Positions 33,884 through 42,644 of a stretch of DNA of 51,535 bases are shown here, piece by piece. The notes under the pieces were generated by a model. It was not told the origin of the DNA and ran no database searches. It saw only the letters and a list, made by a program, of their open reading frames with translations. This stretch comes from Stenotrophomonas maltophilia (GTDB lineage Bacteria > Pseudomonadota > Gammaproteobacteria > Xanthomonadales > Xanthomonadaceae), in NCBI GenBank assembly GCA_002387845.1, contig DGLB01000046.1, forward strand, positions 1 to 51,535, read 5' to 3'. Numbering within the stretch: position 1 is the first letter of the stretch; every line of letters starts with the position of its first letter. Position numbers and translations under genes: made by a program.

Positions 33884-34735
33884 ATGCGCCCTGATTCCAT
33901 CCTCACCCTGTCATGCCCGGACCGTACCGGGATCGTCTACCGCGTCTCCGGCCTGCTGTTCGAGCAGGGCTGCAACATCCTCGATGCCCAGCAGTTCGGC
34001 GACGATGAAAGCGGCCGCTTCTTCCTGCGCGTGCATTTCGACCGGGATGCGGCCCAGCCCATCGAGACCATCCAGGCCCGCATGGCTGGGCTGGCGGCTG
34101 ACTTCCAGATGGATTGGCAACTGCACGATGCGCGCCGCAAGGCGCGCCTGCTGGTTCTGGTGAGCAAGCAGGGCCACTGCCTGAACGACCTGCTGTTCCG
34201 GGCGCACAGCCGCCAGCTGCAGGTGGATATCGCCGCCGTAGCCTCCAACCACGAGGATTTCGGTCCGCTGGCCACGTCCTACGGCATTCCGTTCCACCAT
34301 CTGCCGGTGAACGCCGACAATCGCGCCGTGCAGGAACAGCAGATCATCGATCTGGTCGAGCGCGAGAACATCGACCTGGTGGTGCTGGCCCGCTACATGC
34401 AGATCCTCTCGCCGCGCCTGTGCGAGGCGCTGGCCGGCCGCGCGATCAACATCCATCACAGCTTCCTGCCCAGCTTCAAGGGTGCGCAGCCGTACCATCA
34501 AGCCCACGCACGCGGGGTCAAGATCATCGGCGCGACCGCGCACTATGTCACTTCCGACCTCGACGAAGGCCCGATCATCGAACAGGACGTCGCCCGGGTC
34601 GATCACGCCATGACCCCGCGCGATCTTGTACGCCTCGGCAGCGACACCGAATCGCAGGTGCTGGCACGCGCCGTGCGCCGTCACGTCGAGCATCGCATCA
34701 TCCTCAACGGCCACCGCACCGTCGTGTTCCGGTAA
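33884..34735 (+). CDS. purU: formyltetrahydrofolate deformylase
   Basis: 283 residues. An ACT domain (about 5-80, ILTLSCPDRTGIVYRVSGLLF) is followed by a formyltransferase-like catalytic domain with the INIHHSFLPSFKGA motif (Asn and His of the active site) and ATAHYVTSDLDEGPII (the catalytic Asp). Hydrolyses 10-formyl-THF to formate and THF, balancing one-carbon pools; the ACT domain in E. coli PurU responds to Met and Gly. Lies 64 bp after the DUF2798 gene. Confidence 0.95.
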   Translation: MRPDSILTLSCPDRTGIVYRVSGLLFEQGCNILDAQQFGDDESGRFFLRVHFDRDAAQPIETIQARMAGLAADFQMDWQLHDARRKARLLVLVSKQGHCLNDLLFRAHSRQLQVDIAAVASNHEDFGPLATSYGIPFHHLPVNADNRAVQEQQIIDLVERENIDLVVLARYMQILSPRLCEALAGRAINIHHSFLPSFKGAQPYHQAHARGVKIIGATAHYVTSDLDEGPIIEQDVARVDHAMTPRDLVRLGSDTESQVLARAVRRHVEHRIILNGHRTVVFR

Positions 34736-34768
34736 TGTCCGGCACACCGCTTCCATTCCGGATTTGAC

Positions 34769-35407
34769 GTGCTGCACCAGTACTGGGCCGAATTCCTCAC
34801 CCTCGCCGTTGTCCACCTCCTGGCCGTCATCGCCCCCGGCCCCGACTTCGCGGTTGCTGTCCGGCAGACCGTTCGCTTCGGTCGCCGAACCGGCATCTAC
34901 ACCGCGCTGGGTATCGGTGCGGGCATGTCGGTGCATGTGATCTACACCCTGATCGGTGTCGCCGCACTGCTGAACGCCACGCCGTGGCTGATGAAGGCGG
35001 CGCGCTGGATCGGTGCCGCGTACATCTTCTACCTGGGCATCCGATTCCTGCTGAGCAAACCGGGCAGCGACAGCAGTGCCGTGGAGGCGGGTGCTCCGGT
35101 GGCGGCAGTGCAGACGCCGGGACGGTCGTTCGCGATCGGATTCATGACCAACGCCACCAATCCCAAGGCGACGCTGTTCTTCCTGGCCGTGTTCACCACG
35201 CTGGTGAGCGCGCAGACCCCACTGCCCGTGCAGGCGCTTTATGGGCTGTGGATGTGCCTGGTCAATGCGGCGTGGTTCGTGCTGGTCAGCGTGGCGCTGT
35301 CAGCGGCGGCGGTGCGGCAGCGCTTCCTGCGCGCCAGCCATTGGTTCGAGCGGCTGATGGGGGTGTTGCTGATCGGGTTTGCAATACGCCTGGTTCTGTT
35401 CTGGTAG
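34769..35407 (+). CDS. LysE/RhtB family amino-acid exporter
   Basis: 212 residues, GTG start. About six membrane helices; the family head APGPDFAVAVRQTVRFGRRTGIYTALGIGAG and GFMTNATNPKATLFFLAVFT in the middle are characteristic of RhtB/LysE exporters, which expel amino acids or homoserine lactones. Substrate unknown. The stop codon TAG lies inside the GTAG head of the following repeat. Confidence 0.9.
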   Translation: MLHQYWAEFLTLAVVHLLAVIAPGPDFAVAVRQTVRFGRRTGIYTALGIGAGMSVHVIYTLIGVAALLNATPWLMKAARWIGAAYIFYLGIRFLLSKPGSDSSAVEAGAPVAAVQTPGRSFAIGFMTNATNPKATLFFLAVFTTLVSAQTPLPVQALYGLWMCLVNAAWFVLVSVALSAAAVRQRFLRASHWFERLMGVLLIGFAIRLVLFW

Positions 35408-35474
35408 CGCCGGCCGTTGGCCGGCCCACGTGTTGATCCCGAAGCTCATGAGGCCGGCCAACGGCCGGCACTAC
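35404..35474. repeat. SMAG inverted dimer
   Basis: GTAG head at 35404 with GCCGGCCGTTGGCCGGC; inverted copy ends CTAC at 35474. About 23 bp separate the arms. Sits between the convergent exporter and pncA genes, and probably ends both transcripts. Confidence 0.85.
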
Positions 35475-35496
35475 CGGGATCATGCACGAGCATTCA

Positions 35497-36123
35497 TCAA
35501 AGCAGTGCAATCCCCGCCGCCAGCAGCGCATCGCGCGTAGCCGCATCGTTGTCCGTACTCACCGCCCGGGTCAGTTCCCACAGATAGCCCACCCGGAACC
35601 CCGCCGCCACCGCATCCTGCGCCGTCCACAGCACGCAGTAATCCCGCGCCAGTCCGCACACATGCACCTCGGCAATGCCACGCTCGCTCAGCCAGCCGGC
35701 CAGGCCCGTCGGCGGGCGGGTGCCCTCAGGCCCGACGTTCTCCTGGAACGCGCTATAGGAATCCACCTCGCGCCGGGTACCTTTGCGCAGGATCAGATCC
35801 GCCGCGTTCCAGTCCACGCCGGAATGCAGCTGCGCCCCGGGCGTGCCCTGTACGCAGTGATCCGGCCACAGCGTCTGCGGGTGACCGTGCAGGGTGATCT
35901 GCGCGAACGGCGCATGCCCCGGGTGCTGGCTGGCGAATGAGGCGTGGTCGGCGGGATGCCAGTCCTGGGTGGCCACCACCGTGCGATAGCGCCCCTGCGC
36001 CAGCAGTGCCGCGATGCCGGGAACAATCGCATCGCCGTCCGCGCAGGCCAGTGCACCGCCCGGCATGAAGTCCGGTTGCAGGTCGACCACGATCAAGGCG
36101 ACATCGACAGGGAAGCGGTTCAT
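35497..36123 (-). CDS. pncA: nicotinamidase
   Basis: 208 residues, typical for bifunctional nicotinamidase/pyrazinamidase. Catalytic triad: Asp in VVDLQPDF (Asp14), Lys in ILRKGT, and Cys in GLARDYCVLWTA. Metal ligands in TQDWHPADH. Converts nicotinamide to nicotinate for the Preiss-Handler route. The window also carries the alternative direct route (NAMPT) at 41 kb. Confidence 0.94.
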   Translation of the reverse strand: MNRFPVDVALIVVDLQPDFMPGGALACADGDAIVPGIAALLAQGRYRTVVATQDWHPADHASFASQHPGHAPFAQITLHGHPQTLWPDHCVQGTPGAQLHSGVDWNAADLILRKGTRREVDSYSAFQENVGPEGTRPPTGLAGWLSERGIAEVHVCGLARDYCVLWTAQDAVAAGFRVGYLWELTRAVSTDNDAATRDALLAAGIALL

Positions 36124-36176
36124 GGCAATTTGCGGCAGACGGGGTTTTCAGTCTACCCCGGACCCCCCTGGCCCGC

Positions 36177-36199
36177 GTAGTGACGCGCCATGCGCGTCA
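36177..36199 (+). repeat. second-type REP palindrome
   Basis: GTAG head with GACGCGCCATGCGCGTC, in the pncA-queH spacer. Confidence 0.7.
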
Positions 36200-36219
36200 G
36201 CCGTTCGCAAGGCCGCCGA

Positions 36220-36894
36220 TCACTCCCCGTCCCCGAGCCGCAAGGTGCCATCCCCGTAGTACAGCACCCCGATCTTGATCTTCTCCCGTCCCACCTCACG
36301 CCGATGCTGGTTCGCATCCCGCAGCGAGTAAACGCACCCGCAATACTCCTGCTGGTAGAACCGCTCGCGCTTGCTGATCTCGACCATGCGCGCCGCGCCG
36401 CCGCCCTTGCGCCAGTTGTAATCCCAGTACTGGATGTCCGGGAACTGCGCCGCTGCCCGATGGCCGCAGTCGTTGATCTGGTTCATGTCCTTCCAGCGCG
36501 AAATGCCCAGCGAGCTGCTGATCACCGGGAACCCATGCTCATGTGCATAGGCCGCCGTGCGCAGGAAGCGCATGTCGAAACACATCGTGCAGCGGATGCC
36601 GCGCTCCGGCTCGTTCTCCATTCCGCGCGCCTTGGCGAACCAGTTGCTGGTGTCATAGTCCGCGTCCACGAACGGAACCCCATGTTGCTCCGCGAACCGG
36701 ATGTTCTCTTCCTTGCGCAGCGCATACTCGCGCGAAGGATGGATGTTCGGGTTGTAGAAGAAGATCGTGTAATCGATGCCCGAGGCAGTGATGGCTTCCA
36801 TCACCTCGCCCGAACAGGGCGCGCAGCACGAGTGCAGCAGCAGTTTCGTATGCCCACCAGGCAGGGTGAGGGTAGGGCGGATGAAATCAGTCAT
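36220..36894 (-). CDS. queH: epoxyqueuosine reductase QueH
   Basis: 224 residues from the ATG at 36894 (MTDFIRPTLTLPGG); an alternative ATG at 36924 adds ten residues. Cys-rich motifs fit QueH (formerly DUF208): LHSCCAPCSGEV, FFYNPNIHP, RCTMCFDMR and QEYCGCVYS. Performs the last step of tRNA queuosine synthesis, independent of the cobalamin enzyme QueG; this fits with metE next door as another B12-free alternative. Separated from metE by 65 bp and probably cotranscribed with it. Confidence 0.93.
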   Translation of the reverse strand: MTDFIRPTLTLPGGHTKLLLHSCCAPCSGEVMEAITASGIDYTIFFYNPNIHPSREYALRKEENIRFAEQHGVPFVDADYDTSNWFAKARGMENEPERGIRCTMCFDMRFLRTAAYAHEHGFPVISSSLGISRWKDMNQINDCGHRAAAQFPDIQYWDYNWRKGGGAARMVEISKRERFYQQEYCGCVYSLRDANQHRREVGREKIKIGVLYYGDGTLRLGDGE

Positions 36895-36959
36895 GCGGAA
36901 TTCCAATGCCCCCACCGCCGGCAACGGCGGCGATGGAGGCGGTAGTGAGCAGGTAAAGG

Positions 36960-39257
36960 TCAGGCAGCGTTCGCGTCAGCGTGTTCCGCCCGCAGGGTAT
37001 GGGCGGCAGACACCAGCGCCTCCAGCGCCGCCCGGGTTTCAGGCCAGCCACGGGTCTTCAGCCCGCAATCCGGGTTCACCCAGATCTGCTCTGGCCGCAG
37101 CACCTCGGCGGCCTTGCGCAGCAGCGCCACCATCTCTTCCTTGTCCGGCACACGCGGCGAGTGGATGTCATACACGCCCGGCCCGATCTCGTTCGGGTAC
37201 TGGAAGCGCACGAAGGCATCCAGCAGCTCCATGCGCGAACGCGAGGTCTCGATGGAAATGACATCCGCGTCCATCGCCGCCACCGAATGGATGATGTCGT
37301 TGAACTCGGAGTAGCACATGTGGGTGTGGATCTGGGTGGCATCACGCACGCCGCTGGCGGTGATCCGGAACGCTTCCACCGCCCAGTCCAGATAGTCACG
37401 CCACTGCGCGCGGCGCAACGGCAGGCCTTCGCGGATCGCAGGCTCGTCAATCTGGATCACCCCGATGCCGGCCGCTTCCAGATCCCGCACCTCATCGCGC
37501 AGGGCCAGCGCGATCTGCCGGCAGGTATCGGCGCGTGCCTGGTCGTCGCGCACGAAGCTCCACTGCAGCACCGTCACCGGCCCGGTCAGCATGCCCTTCA
37601 TCGGACGCTCGGTCAGCGACTGCGCGTACTGCGACCAACGCACCGTCATCGGCTGCGGCCGGCTGACGTCGCCATAGATCAGCGGTGGCTTCACACAGCG
37701 CGAGCCATAGCTCTGCACCCAGCCGTTCCTGGTGAAAGCGAAGCCTTCCAGCTGCTCGCCGAAGTACTCCACCATGTCATTGCGCTCGAACTCGCCATGT
37801 ACCAGCACATCCAGCCCGATCTGCTCCTGCGCGCGCACGCAGTGCTCGGTCTGGGTGGCCAGGAAGGCCTCGTAGTCGGCATCGGAGAGCTTGCCGGATC
37901 TGTTGCGGGCGCGCGCTTCGCGTACTTCCAGCGTCTGCGGGAACGAGCCGATCGTGGTGGTGGGGAACAGCGGCAGGTTCAGCGCGGCGGCCTGGGCCAG
38001 GCGGCGCTGCGGGTAAGCGCTGTGCCGCTGCGAATCAGCAGCCGTGATCGCACCCAGGCGCTCGGCCACCGCCGGATTGTGCACGCGCGGCGAGCGACGG
38101 CGTGCTTCCAGACGTTCGCGCGCGGCCGTCAGCGGCCTCTCAGCGACGGCCGGGTTGTCGATGGCGTCGGCCAGCAGGCGCAGTTCCTCCAGCTTCTGCG
38201 TCGAGAACGCCAGCCATCCCCGCAGCTCGGCATCCAGCTTGGTTTCGTGGGTCAGATCCACCGGGCTGTGCAGCAGCGAGCACGAAGGGGCCAGCCACAG
38301 GTGGTCGCCACCCACGTTACCGTGCGCATAGCGCGCCAGCAGCAGCGCGTTGTCCAGATGGGTGCGCCAGATGTTGCGACCGTTGACCACGCCCGCTGAA
38401 AGCACGCGCCCGGCCGGTAGTGCCTTGATCACCGCATCCAACTGCTCCGGCGCGCGCACCAGGTCCACATGCAGGCCGTCCACCGGCAACCCAGCGGCCA
38501 GGTCCAGGTTGTCGTCCAGCGCGCCGAAGTAAGTGGCCACCAGTACCTTGGGGCGTGAGGCCGCAGCCAGCACGGCATACGCATGCACGAAGGCCGCGCG
38601 CGTGGCATCGTCCAGGTCCTGCACCAGCACCGGTTCGTCCAGCTGCACCCACGCTGCGCCCGCCGCCTGCAGCTGGCCCAGCAGTTCCACATACACCGGC
38701 AGCAGCGCGTCCAGCAGGTCCAGCGCCGGGCTGCCGTCGGTGGTCTTGGACAGCAGCAGGAACGTCACCGGGCCAATCAGCACCGGGCGCGTTTCAATGC
38801 CCAGGCCCTGCGCCTGCCGGTACTCGGCCAGCGGTTTGTTGCCGCGCAGGGCGAAGCCCTGCCCGGCCTGCAGTTCCGGCACCAGGTAGTGGTAGTTGGT
38901 GTCGAACCACTTGGTCATTTCCAGCGCGTGCAGGTCGTGCCCGTCGCGCTGCAGGCCGCGCGCCATCGCAAAGTAGCCGGCCAGCGGATCCGCGTCGGCC
39001 AGGGCGCGGTAGCGGGCCGGAATGGCGTCGAACAGGAACGCCGCATCCAGCACCTGGTCATACAGGCTGAAGTCGTTGCTGGTGGGCACATCCACGCCGG
39101 CGTCGCGCTGCAGCCGCCAGTGCGTGGCGCGCAGCGTAGCGGCCGTGTCCTGCAGCTGCTGCGCGCTGCTCTCGCCGGACCAGAAAGCCTCGAGCGCGCG
39201 CTTGAGCTCGCGTTTGGCCCCGATGCGGGGGAACCCCAGGTTGGTAACAGTGGTCAT
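36960..39257 (-). CDS. metE: cobalamin-independent methionine synthase
   Basis: 765 residues, near the usual 755. Transfers the methyl group of methyl-THF-polyglutamate to homocysteine. N-terminal barrel starts TNLGFPRIGAKRELK. The catalytic barrel has FPTTTIGSFPQT, THMCYSEFNDI (zinc His and Cys), and VNPDCGLKTRGW (zinc Cys). The 430-bp leader contains a cobalamin riboswitch on the same strand, so expression should fall when B12 is present. A Met-Arg/Asn-poor linker (LEARRRSPRVHNPAVAERL) joins the two halves. Confidence 0.96.
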   Translation of the reverse strand: MTTVTNLGFPRIGAKRELKRALEAFWSGESSAQQLQDTAATLRATHWRLQRDAGVDVPTSNDFSLYDQVLDAAFLFDAIPARYRALADADPLAGYFAMARGLQRDGHDLHALEMTKWFDTNYHYLVPELQAGQGFALRGNKPLAEYRQAQGLGIETRPVLIGPVTFLLLSKTTDGSPALDLLDALLPVYVELLGQLQAAGAAWVQLDEPVLVQDLDDATRAAFVHAYAVLAAASRPKVLVATYFGALDDNLDLAAGLPVDGLHVDLVRAPEQLDAVIKALPAGRVLSAGVVNGRNIWRTHLDNALLLARYAHGNVGGDHLWLAPSCSLLHSPVDLTHETKLDAELRGWLAFSTQKLEELRLLADAIDNPAVAERPLTAARERLEARRRSPRVHNPAVAERLGAITAADSQRHSAYPQRRLAQAAALNLPLFPTTTIGSFPQTLEVREARARNRSGKLSDADYEAFLATQTEHCVRAQEQIGLDVLVHGEFERNDMVEYFGEQLEGFAFTRNGWVQSYGSRCVKPPLIYGDVSRPQPMTVRWSQYAQSLTERPMKGMLTGPVTVLQWSFVRDDQARADTCRQIALALRDEVRDLEAAGIGVIQIDEPAIREGLPLRRAQWRDYLDWAVEAFRITASGVRDATQIHTHMCYSEFNDIIHSVAAMDADVISIETSRSRMELLDAFVRFQYPNEIGPGVYDIHSPRVPDKEEMVALLRKAAEVLRPEQIWVNPDCGLKTRGWPETRAALEALVSAAHTLRAEHADANAA

Positions 39258-39352
39258 GGAAACGTGTCCTCATTGCGATCAGCGGCATTGAGGAACGAAG
39301 GAACCGTGCAGCGTCCACGCCCTTGCGGCCATGTGCGCTTCACCAGCGACCT

Positions 39353-39368
39353 TCGCCCCCGCGGGCGA
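39353..39368 (-). other. small hairpin in the metE leader
   Basis: TCGCCC CCGC GGGCGA; perfect 6-bp arms about 95 bp before the metE ATG, downstream of the riboswitch. Possible part of its expression platform, no U run. Confidence 0.35.
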
Positions 39369-39489
39369 ACCGGAATGCCGTGAAGCGGACGCACGGGCGC
39401 AGCGCCACGCGTGCTGCATGGCGGCAGGCCCCGGCAACCTCCCCGCGGACGTTCCAGGTCGAAGCAGAAAGCGGTCGTGCTCTCTGGCC

Positions 39490-39695
39490 GGGGCCGGTAT
39501 TCGGGCTGATGGACACGGGCCGCCTGGCCCACCTAGTGCCCGCCGCTTCCCAGGCATGAAGCCCAGTGCTGTGTGGCGGGGGTCGTTTCCATTCACCGCT
39601 GCGGGGCAGCTCCGGAATGAGCGCAGAGCGCTTTCACCGGATTCCCGTTTAATTTCATCCCTTCATCTGTATGAAGAGATAAACACCTTCGGCAA
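39490..39695 (-). promoter_or_regulatory. cobalamin riboswitch
   Basis: Read on the minus strand, the core appears in order: AACGGGAATCCGGTGAAAG (39649-39631), then TCCGGAGCTGCCCCGCAGCG, then CACTGGGC, GGGAAGCGGCGGGCAC (39552-39537) and the B12-box-like CAGCCCGAATACCGGCC near 39508-39492. This is the adenosylcobalamin aptamer order. Boundaries are approximate. Positioned 230 bp upstream of metE. Confidence 0.9.
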
Positions 39696-39772
39696 AGGCA
39701 GAGTAGCATACGAGCGTTGGTTGTTGGGCAACCCAACGGCGACAATGTCCCGACCGACGCGCCCCCACCGTC

Positions 39773-41173
39773 GTGCCCCGGAGTCATGTTTTGCAGCCCC
39801 ACCCCGATGCCTACCGTGACGCGCGTCCGCCGAGCGTCCCGCGCGATCCCCGGTTCCCCGACAGCGGCCAGCAGCGCCGGATCCGCTGGACCCTTCGCCT
39901 GGCCGGCCTCGCCTGCATCGGCATCGGGTTGGCCTGGATGGTCTGTTACACGCTGCTGGATCGCCTCGATCTGGTCGCGGTGTATCTGCTGCTGGTGGCC
40001 GTTGGCATCTATGCGCTAGCCAATGTGCGGCGTGCCTCGCCCCGCGCGGTGCCGGTGCTCGCGCACGCGATGCTGCTGCTGGTCGGCGCGATGGCGTTGA
40101 TCGATGTGCCGCAGGCGGGCATCCCGCGCTCCGTGCATCTGTATTTCCTGCCGTTGGCCGCCGCCACCCTGCTGGTCGCGGGCGATGACGCCCGCTATCT
40201 GGGCAGGATCTTCCCGGTCCTGTGCCTGGTCTGCTTCGTCCTTTTCGGTGCCCGGGTGATCGGCTCGGACCTGGCCGTCTATTCCCCGCCGGCCAACATC
40301 CGCTTCATCACCAGCATCGCCAACCATGTGCTGGCGACAATGCTGCTGGCCGTCGTGGTGCTCATCTATCGCCTGGACATCAACACCCGCCTGTCGCGGG
40401 CCCGCGAACTGGCCCGTGCGCTGCCGCGCGGCGAGATCACCGTGCTCTACCAGCCCCAGGTGGATCACACCGGCCGGGTCACCGGTGCCGAAGCACTGGT
40501 GCGCTGGCAGCACCCCACGCGCGGGCTGCTCACGCCGGACCGGTTCATTCCGCTGGCTGAGCGCAGTCTGTTGATTGGTGCGATCGGGTTGGATGTGATC
40601 CGCCAGGCATGCACCCAGCTGCGGGCGTGGGCGGACGATCCCGAGCTTCGCCACCTGGTGCTGGCGGTGAATGTCAGCCCCCTGCAGCTGTTCGATCCAG
40701 GTTTTCCTGCACAGGTAAAGCGCGTGCTGGAGGATACCGGTGCCAATCCGCACCGGTTGGAACTGGAACTGACCGAATCGGCGTTGTCCGGTGATCCCCA
40801 CGCCACCCGCACCGCCATGTGGGCGCTGCGCAACATCGGCATCCGATGGGCGCTGGACGACTTCGGCACCGGCTACTCATCGCTGTCCCTGCTGCGCTCC
40901 CTGCCGATCCAGAAGATCAAGATCGATCGCCATTTCGTGGTCGACGCCGCGCAGAGCGATTCGGCACGGCGGCTGCTTGAAAAAATCGTGGAGATTCCCG
41001 GGGTGCTTGGCATGTCGGTGATCGCCGAAGGCATCGAGGATGCGGCCCAGCGCGACATGCTGGAAGCCATGGGCTGCCGGGCGTACCAGGGCTTCCTGTT
41101 CGGCCGGCCGCAGCGTGCGGAAGACGTGGCCGAACTGGCCCGGAGATCACAGGAATCTCCGAGCCTGGGGTGA
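39773..41173 (+). CDS. membrane EAL-domain c-di-GMP phosphodiesterase
   Basis: 466 residues, GTG start (uncertain, no clear ribosome site). Six hydrophobic segments (about 41-200) form a membrane sensor I cannot name. A short linker leads to an EAL domain with all usual catalytic marks: GAEALVRWQHP (Glu240), ELTES, LDDFGTGYSS, KIKIDRHFV and AEGIED. It should linearise c-di-GMP to pGpG. No GGDEF domain is attached. The 5' end is divergent from the metE riboswitch region. Confidence 0.88.
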   Translation: MPRSHVLQPHPDAYRDARPPSVPRDPRFPDSGQQRRIRWTLRLAGLACIGIGLAWMVCYTLLDRLDLVAVYLLLVAVGIYALANVRRASPRAVPVLAHAMLLLVGAMALIDVPQAGIPRSVHLYFLPLAAATLLVAGDDARYLGRIFPVLCLVCFVLFGARVIGSDLAVYSPPANIRFITSIANHVLATMLLAVVVLIYRLDINTRLSRARELARALPRGEITVLYQPQVDHTGRVTGAEALVRWQHPTRGLLTPDRFIPLAERSLLIGAIGLDVIRQACTQLRAWADDPELRHLVLAVNVSPLQLFDPGFPAQVKRVLEDTGANPHRLELELTESALSGDPHATRTAMWALRNIGIRWALDDFGTGYSSLSLLRSLPIQKIKIDRHFVVDAAQSDSARRLLEKIVEIPGVLGMSVIAEGIEDAAQRDMLEAMGCRAYQGFLFGRPQRAEDVAELARRSQESPSLG

Positions 41174-41179
41174 GGCCGG

Positions 41180-42577
41180 TCAGCCGGCGTGGGCGCGCCC
41201 GCGTACCTCGGCGAAGGTCTCATCCCGGAGCAGCACGCCGTTCTCCCAGACGGTCACCATCGCGTCGTCGAACCCGGCGGGTGGCATCGCGTCGCCGGCC
41301 GGCACCGTGCGGTACTGTCCGTACTCCCGATGGCGCGCCAGCGTCAGCCGGCCCCGCTTGCTCTGCTTGCCGGCATCGGTCACCGGATCCTTGTACACGT
41401 CGATCCATTCACCGTTGACGCGTGCGGCCGAACATTTCAGTGCGAACTTCTGCGTATCGCGGTCCACCCGCTGCAGTAGCGCGCCACCCATGCCGAAGGC
41501 CACGTTGTCGGCGGCATAGCCGGCATCGGTGATCCGCTGCAGGATGGCGCGGATCGTACTGGGGTTGATGCCATCGCCCTGGATCACCCGCACGTGGTTG
41601 AGCACTTTGTAGCCCTTGCCGTTCACGGTGTGGCCGAAGGCTTCATCAAGCAGTCGCAAGCTTTCCGCCACTACCTCCACCGGGTCGCCCGAATCCGGGC
41701 GGATCACCAGCGTCGCGCCCGAGGCGATGACCTCTTCGCGCAGCGCGGTGCCCCAGTGCTCGCGGATGGCGTGGTAGATGTCATAACTGTCCGATACCAC
41801 CGCGACGATAGCGCCCGGCTTGGCGAACTGCCGCAGCATGTTGCGATAGGCCGCCACTTCGTTCTCACGGCCCCAGCTGGTGATGGTGCTGTGCTCGGCG
41901 GCGGGAATCGAATAGCCGGCCATCGGTTCGTGATAGAACGCCTGCGCATACAACAATGCCGAGACGGTATCGGTGCCCAGGAAGTTGACCAGATGCGCGG
42001 CACCCCCGATCGCGGCCGATTCCAGGCTCGAGACGCCGCGGCTGCCGAAGTCGTGCAGCTTGAAGGGCAGCTGGCCCTCCGGATCGTCGCTGGTCTGTTC
42101 AAGGAAGCTGCGAATTGTCTGGCGCGCGTGCCAGCTGACTGTCGCCACGGTCACCGGGTACCAGATGCGCAGCAGCATCGTCTCCAGGTACGAAGGCACC
42201 CAGAACGCCTGCGGATCGGTGGACTCGATGGTCATCAGGGCGTTGTGCACCGGCACCACGGTGCCCTCGGGCACGGCACGGATGCGCAGCGGCATCAGGC
42301 CGCCGTGCTGGTCCACGATGTAGCGCCAGCCGGCTTCGTTGAACGGCTCGCCATGGGCGGCGAACAGGTCACGCGCCTGGTCGACATCGGCGTGGGTGAT
42401 GGGGCGGCTCAGGTACTGCTTCAGCAGGGCCTGCAGGCCGAAGAACACGGTGCGATCGTGCAGGCCGCCGCGCGATTCCACGTAGAAGAACGTGGCGTCG
42501 GTGCCCGGCGGGTACTGCAGCCAGTGGCTGGCCTTGTAGCTGTCGGTATTGAGGAGAAGATTATCGAGGTAGTGCAT
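41180..42577 (-). CDS. nadV: nicotinamide phosphoribosyltransferase (NAMPT/NadV)
   Basis: 465 residues from the ATG at 42577 (MHYLDNLLLNTDSYKASHW); upstream frame to 42826 overlaps the next gene and is discarded. Motifs of NAMPT: HDFGSRGVSSLESAAIGG, HLVNFLGTDTVSALLY (Asp at the position that favours nicotinamide over nicotinate), RPDSGDPVEV and GMGGALLQRVDRDT. Makes NMN from nicotinamide and PRPP. Third gene of a tight NAD salvage run, 67 bp after the NMNAT-Nudix gene. Convergent with the EAL gene. Confidence 0.92.
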   Translation of the reverse strand: MHYLDNLLLNTDSYKASHWLQYPPGTDATFFYVESRGGLHDRTVFFGLQALLKQYLSRPITHADVDQARDLFAAHGEPFNEAGWRYIVDQHGGLMPLRIRAVPEGTVVPVHNALMTIESTDPQAFWVPSYLETMLLRIWYPVTVATVSWHARQTIRSFLEQTSDDPEGQLPFKLHDFGSRGVSSLESAAIGGAAHLVNFLGTDTVSALLYAQAFYHEPMAGYSIPAAEHSTITSWGRENEVAAYRNMLRQFAKPGAIVAVVSDSYDIYHAIREHWGTALREEVIASGATLVIRPDSGDPVEVVAESLRLLDEAFGHTVNGKGYKVLNHVRVIQGDGINPSTIRAILQRITDAGYAADNVAFGMGGALLQRVDRDTQKFALKCSAARVNGEWIDVYKDPVTDAGKQSKRGRLTLARHREYGQYRTVPAGDAMPPAGFDDAMVTVWENGVLLRDETFAEVRGRAHAG

Positions 42578-42644
42578 GACGGGAAGCTCCTTCGCGTCGG
42601 GTGGCACCGGCGGTCTATCCGCCGGTGATGGAACCAGGTCGGGC

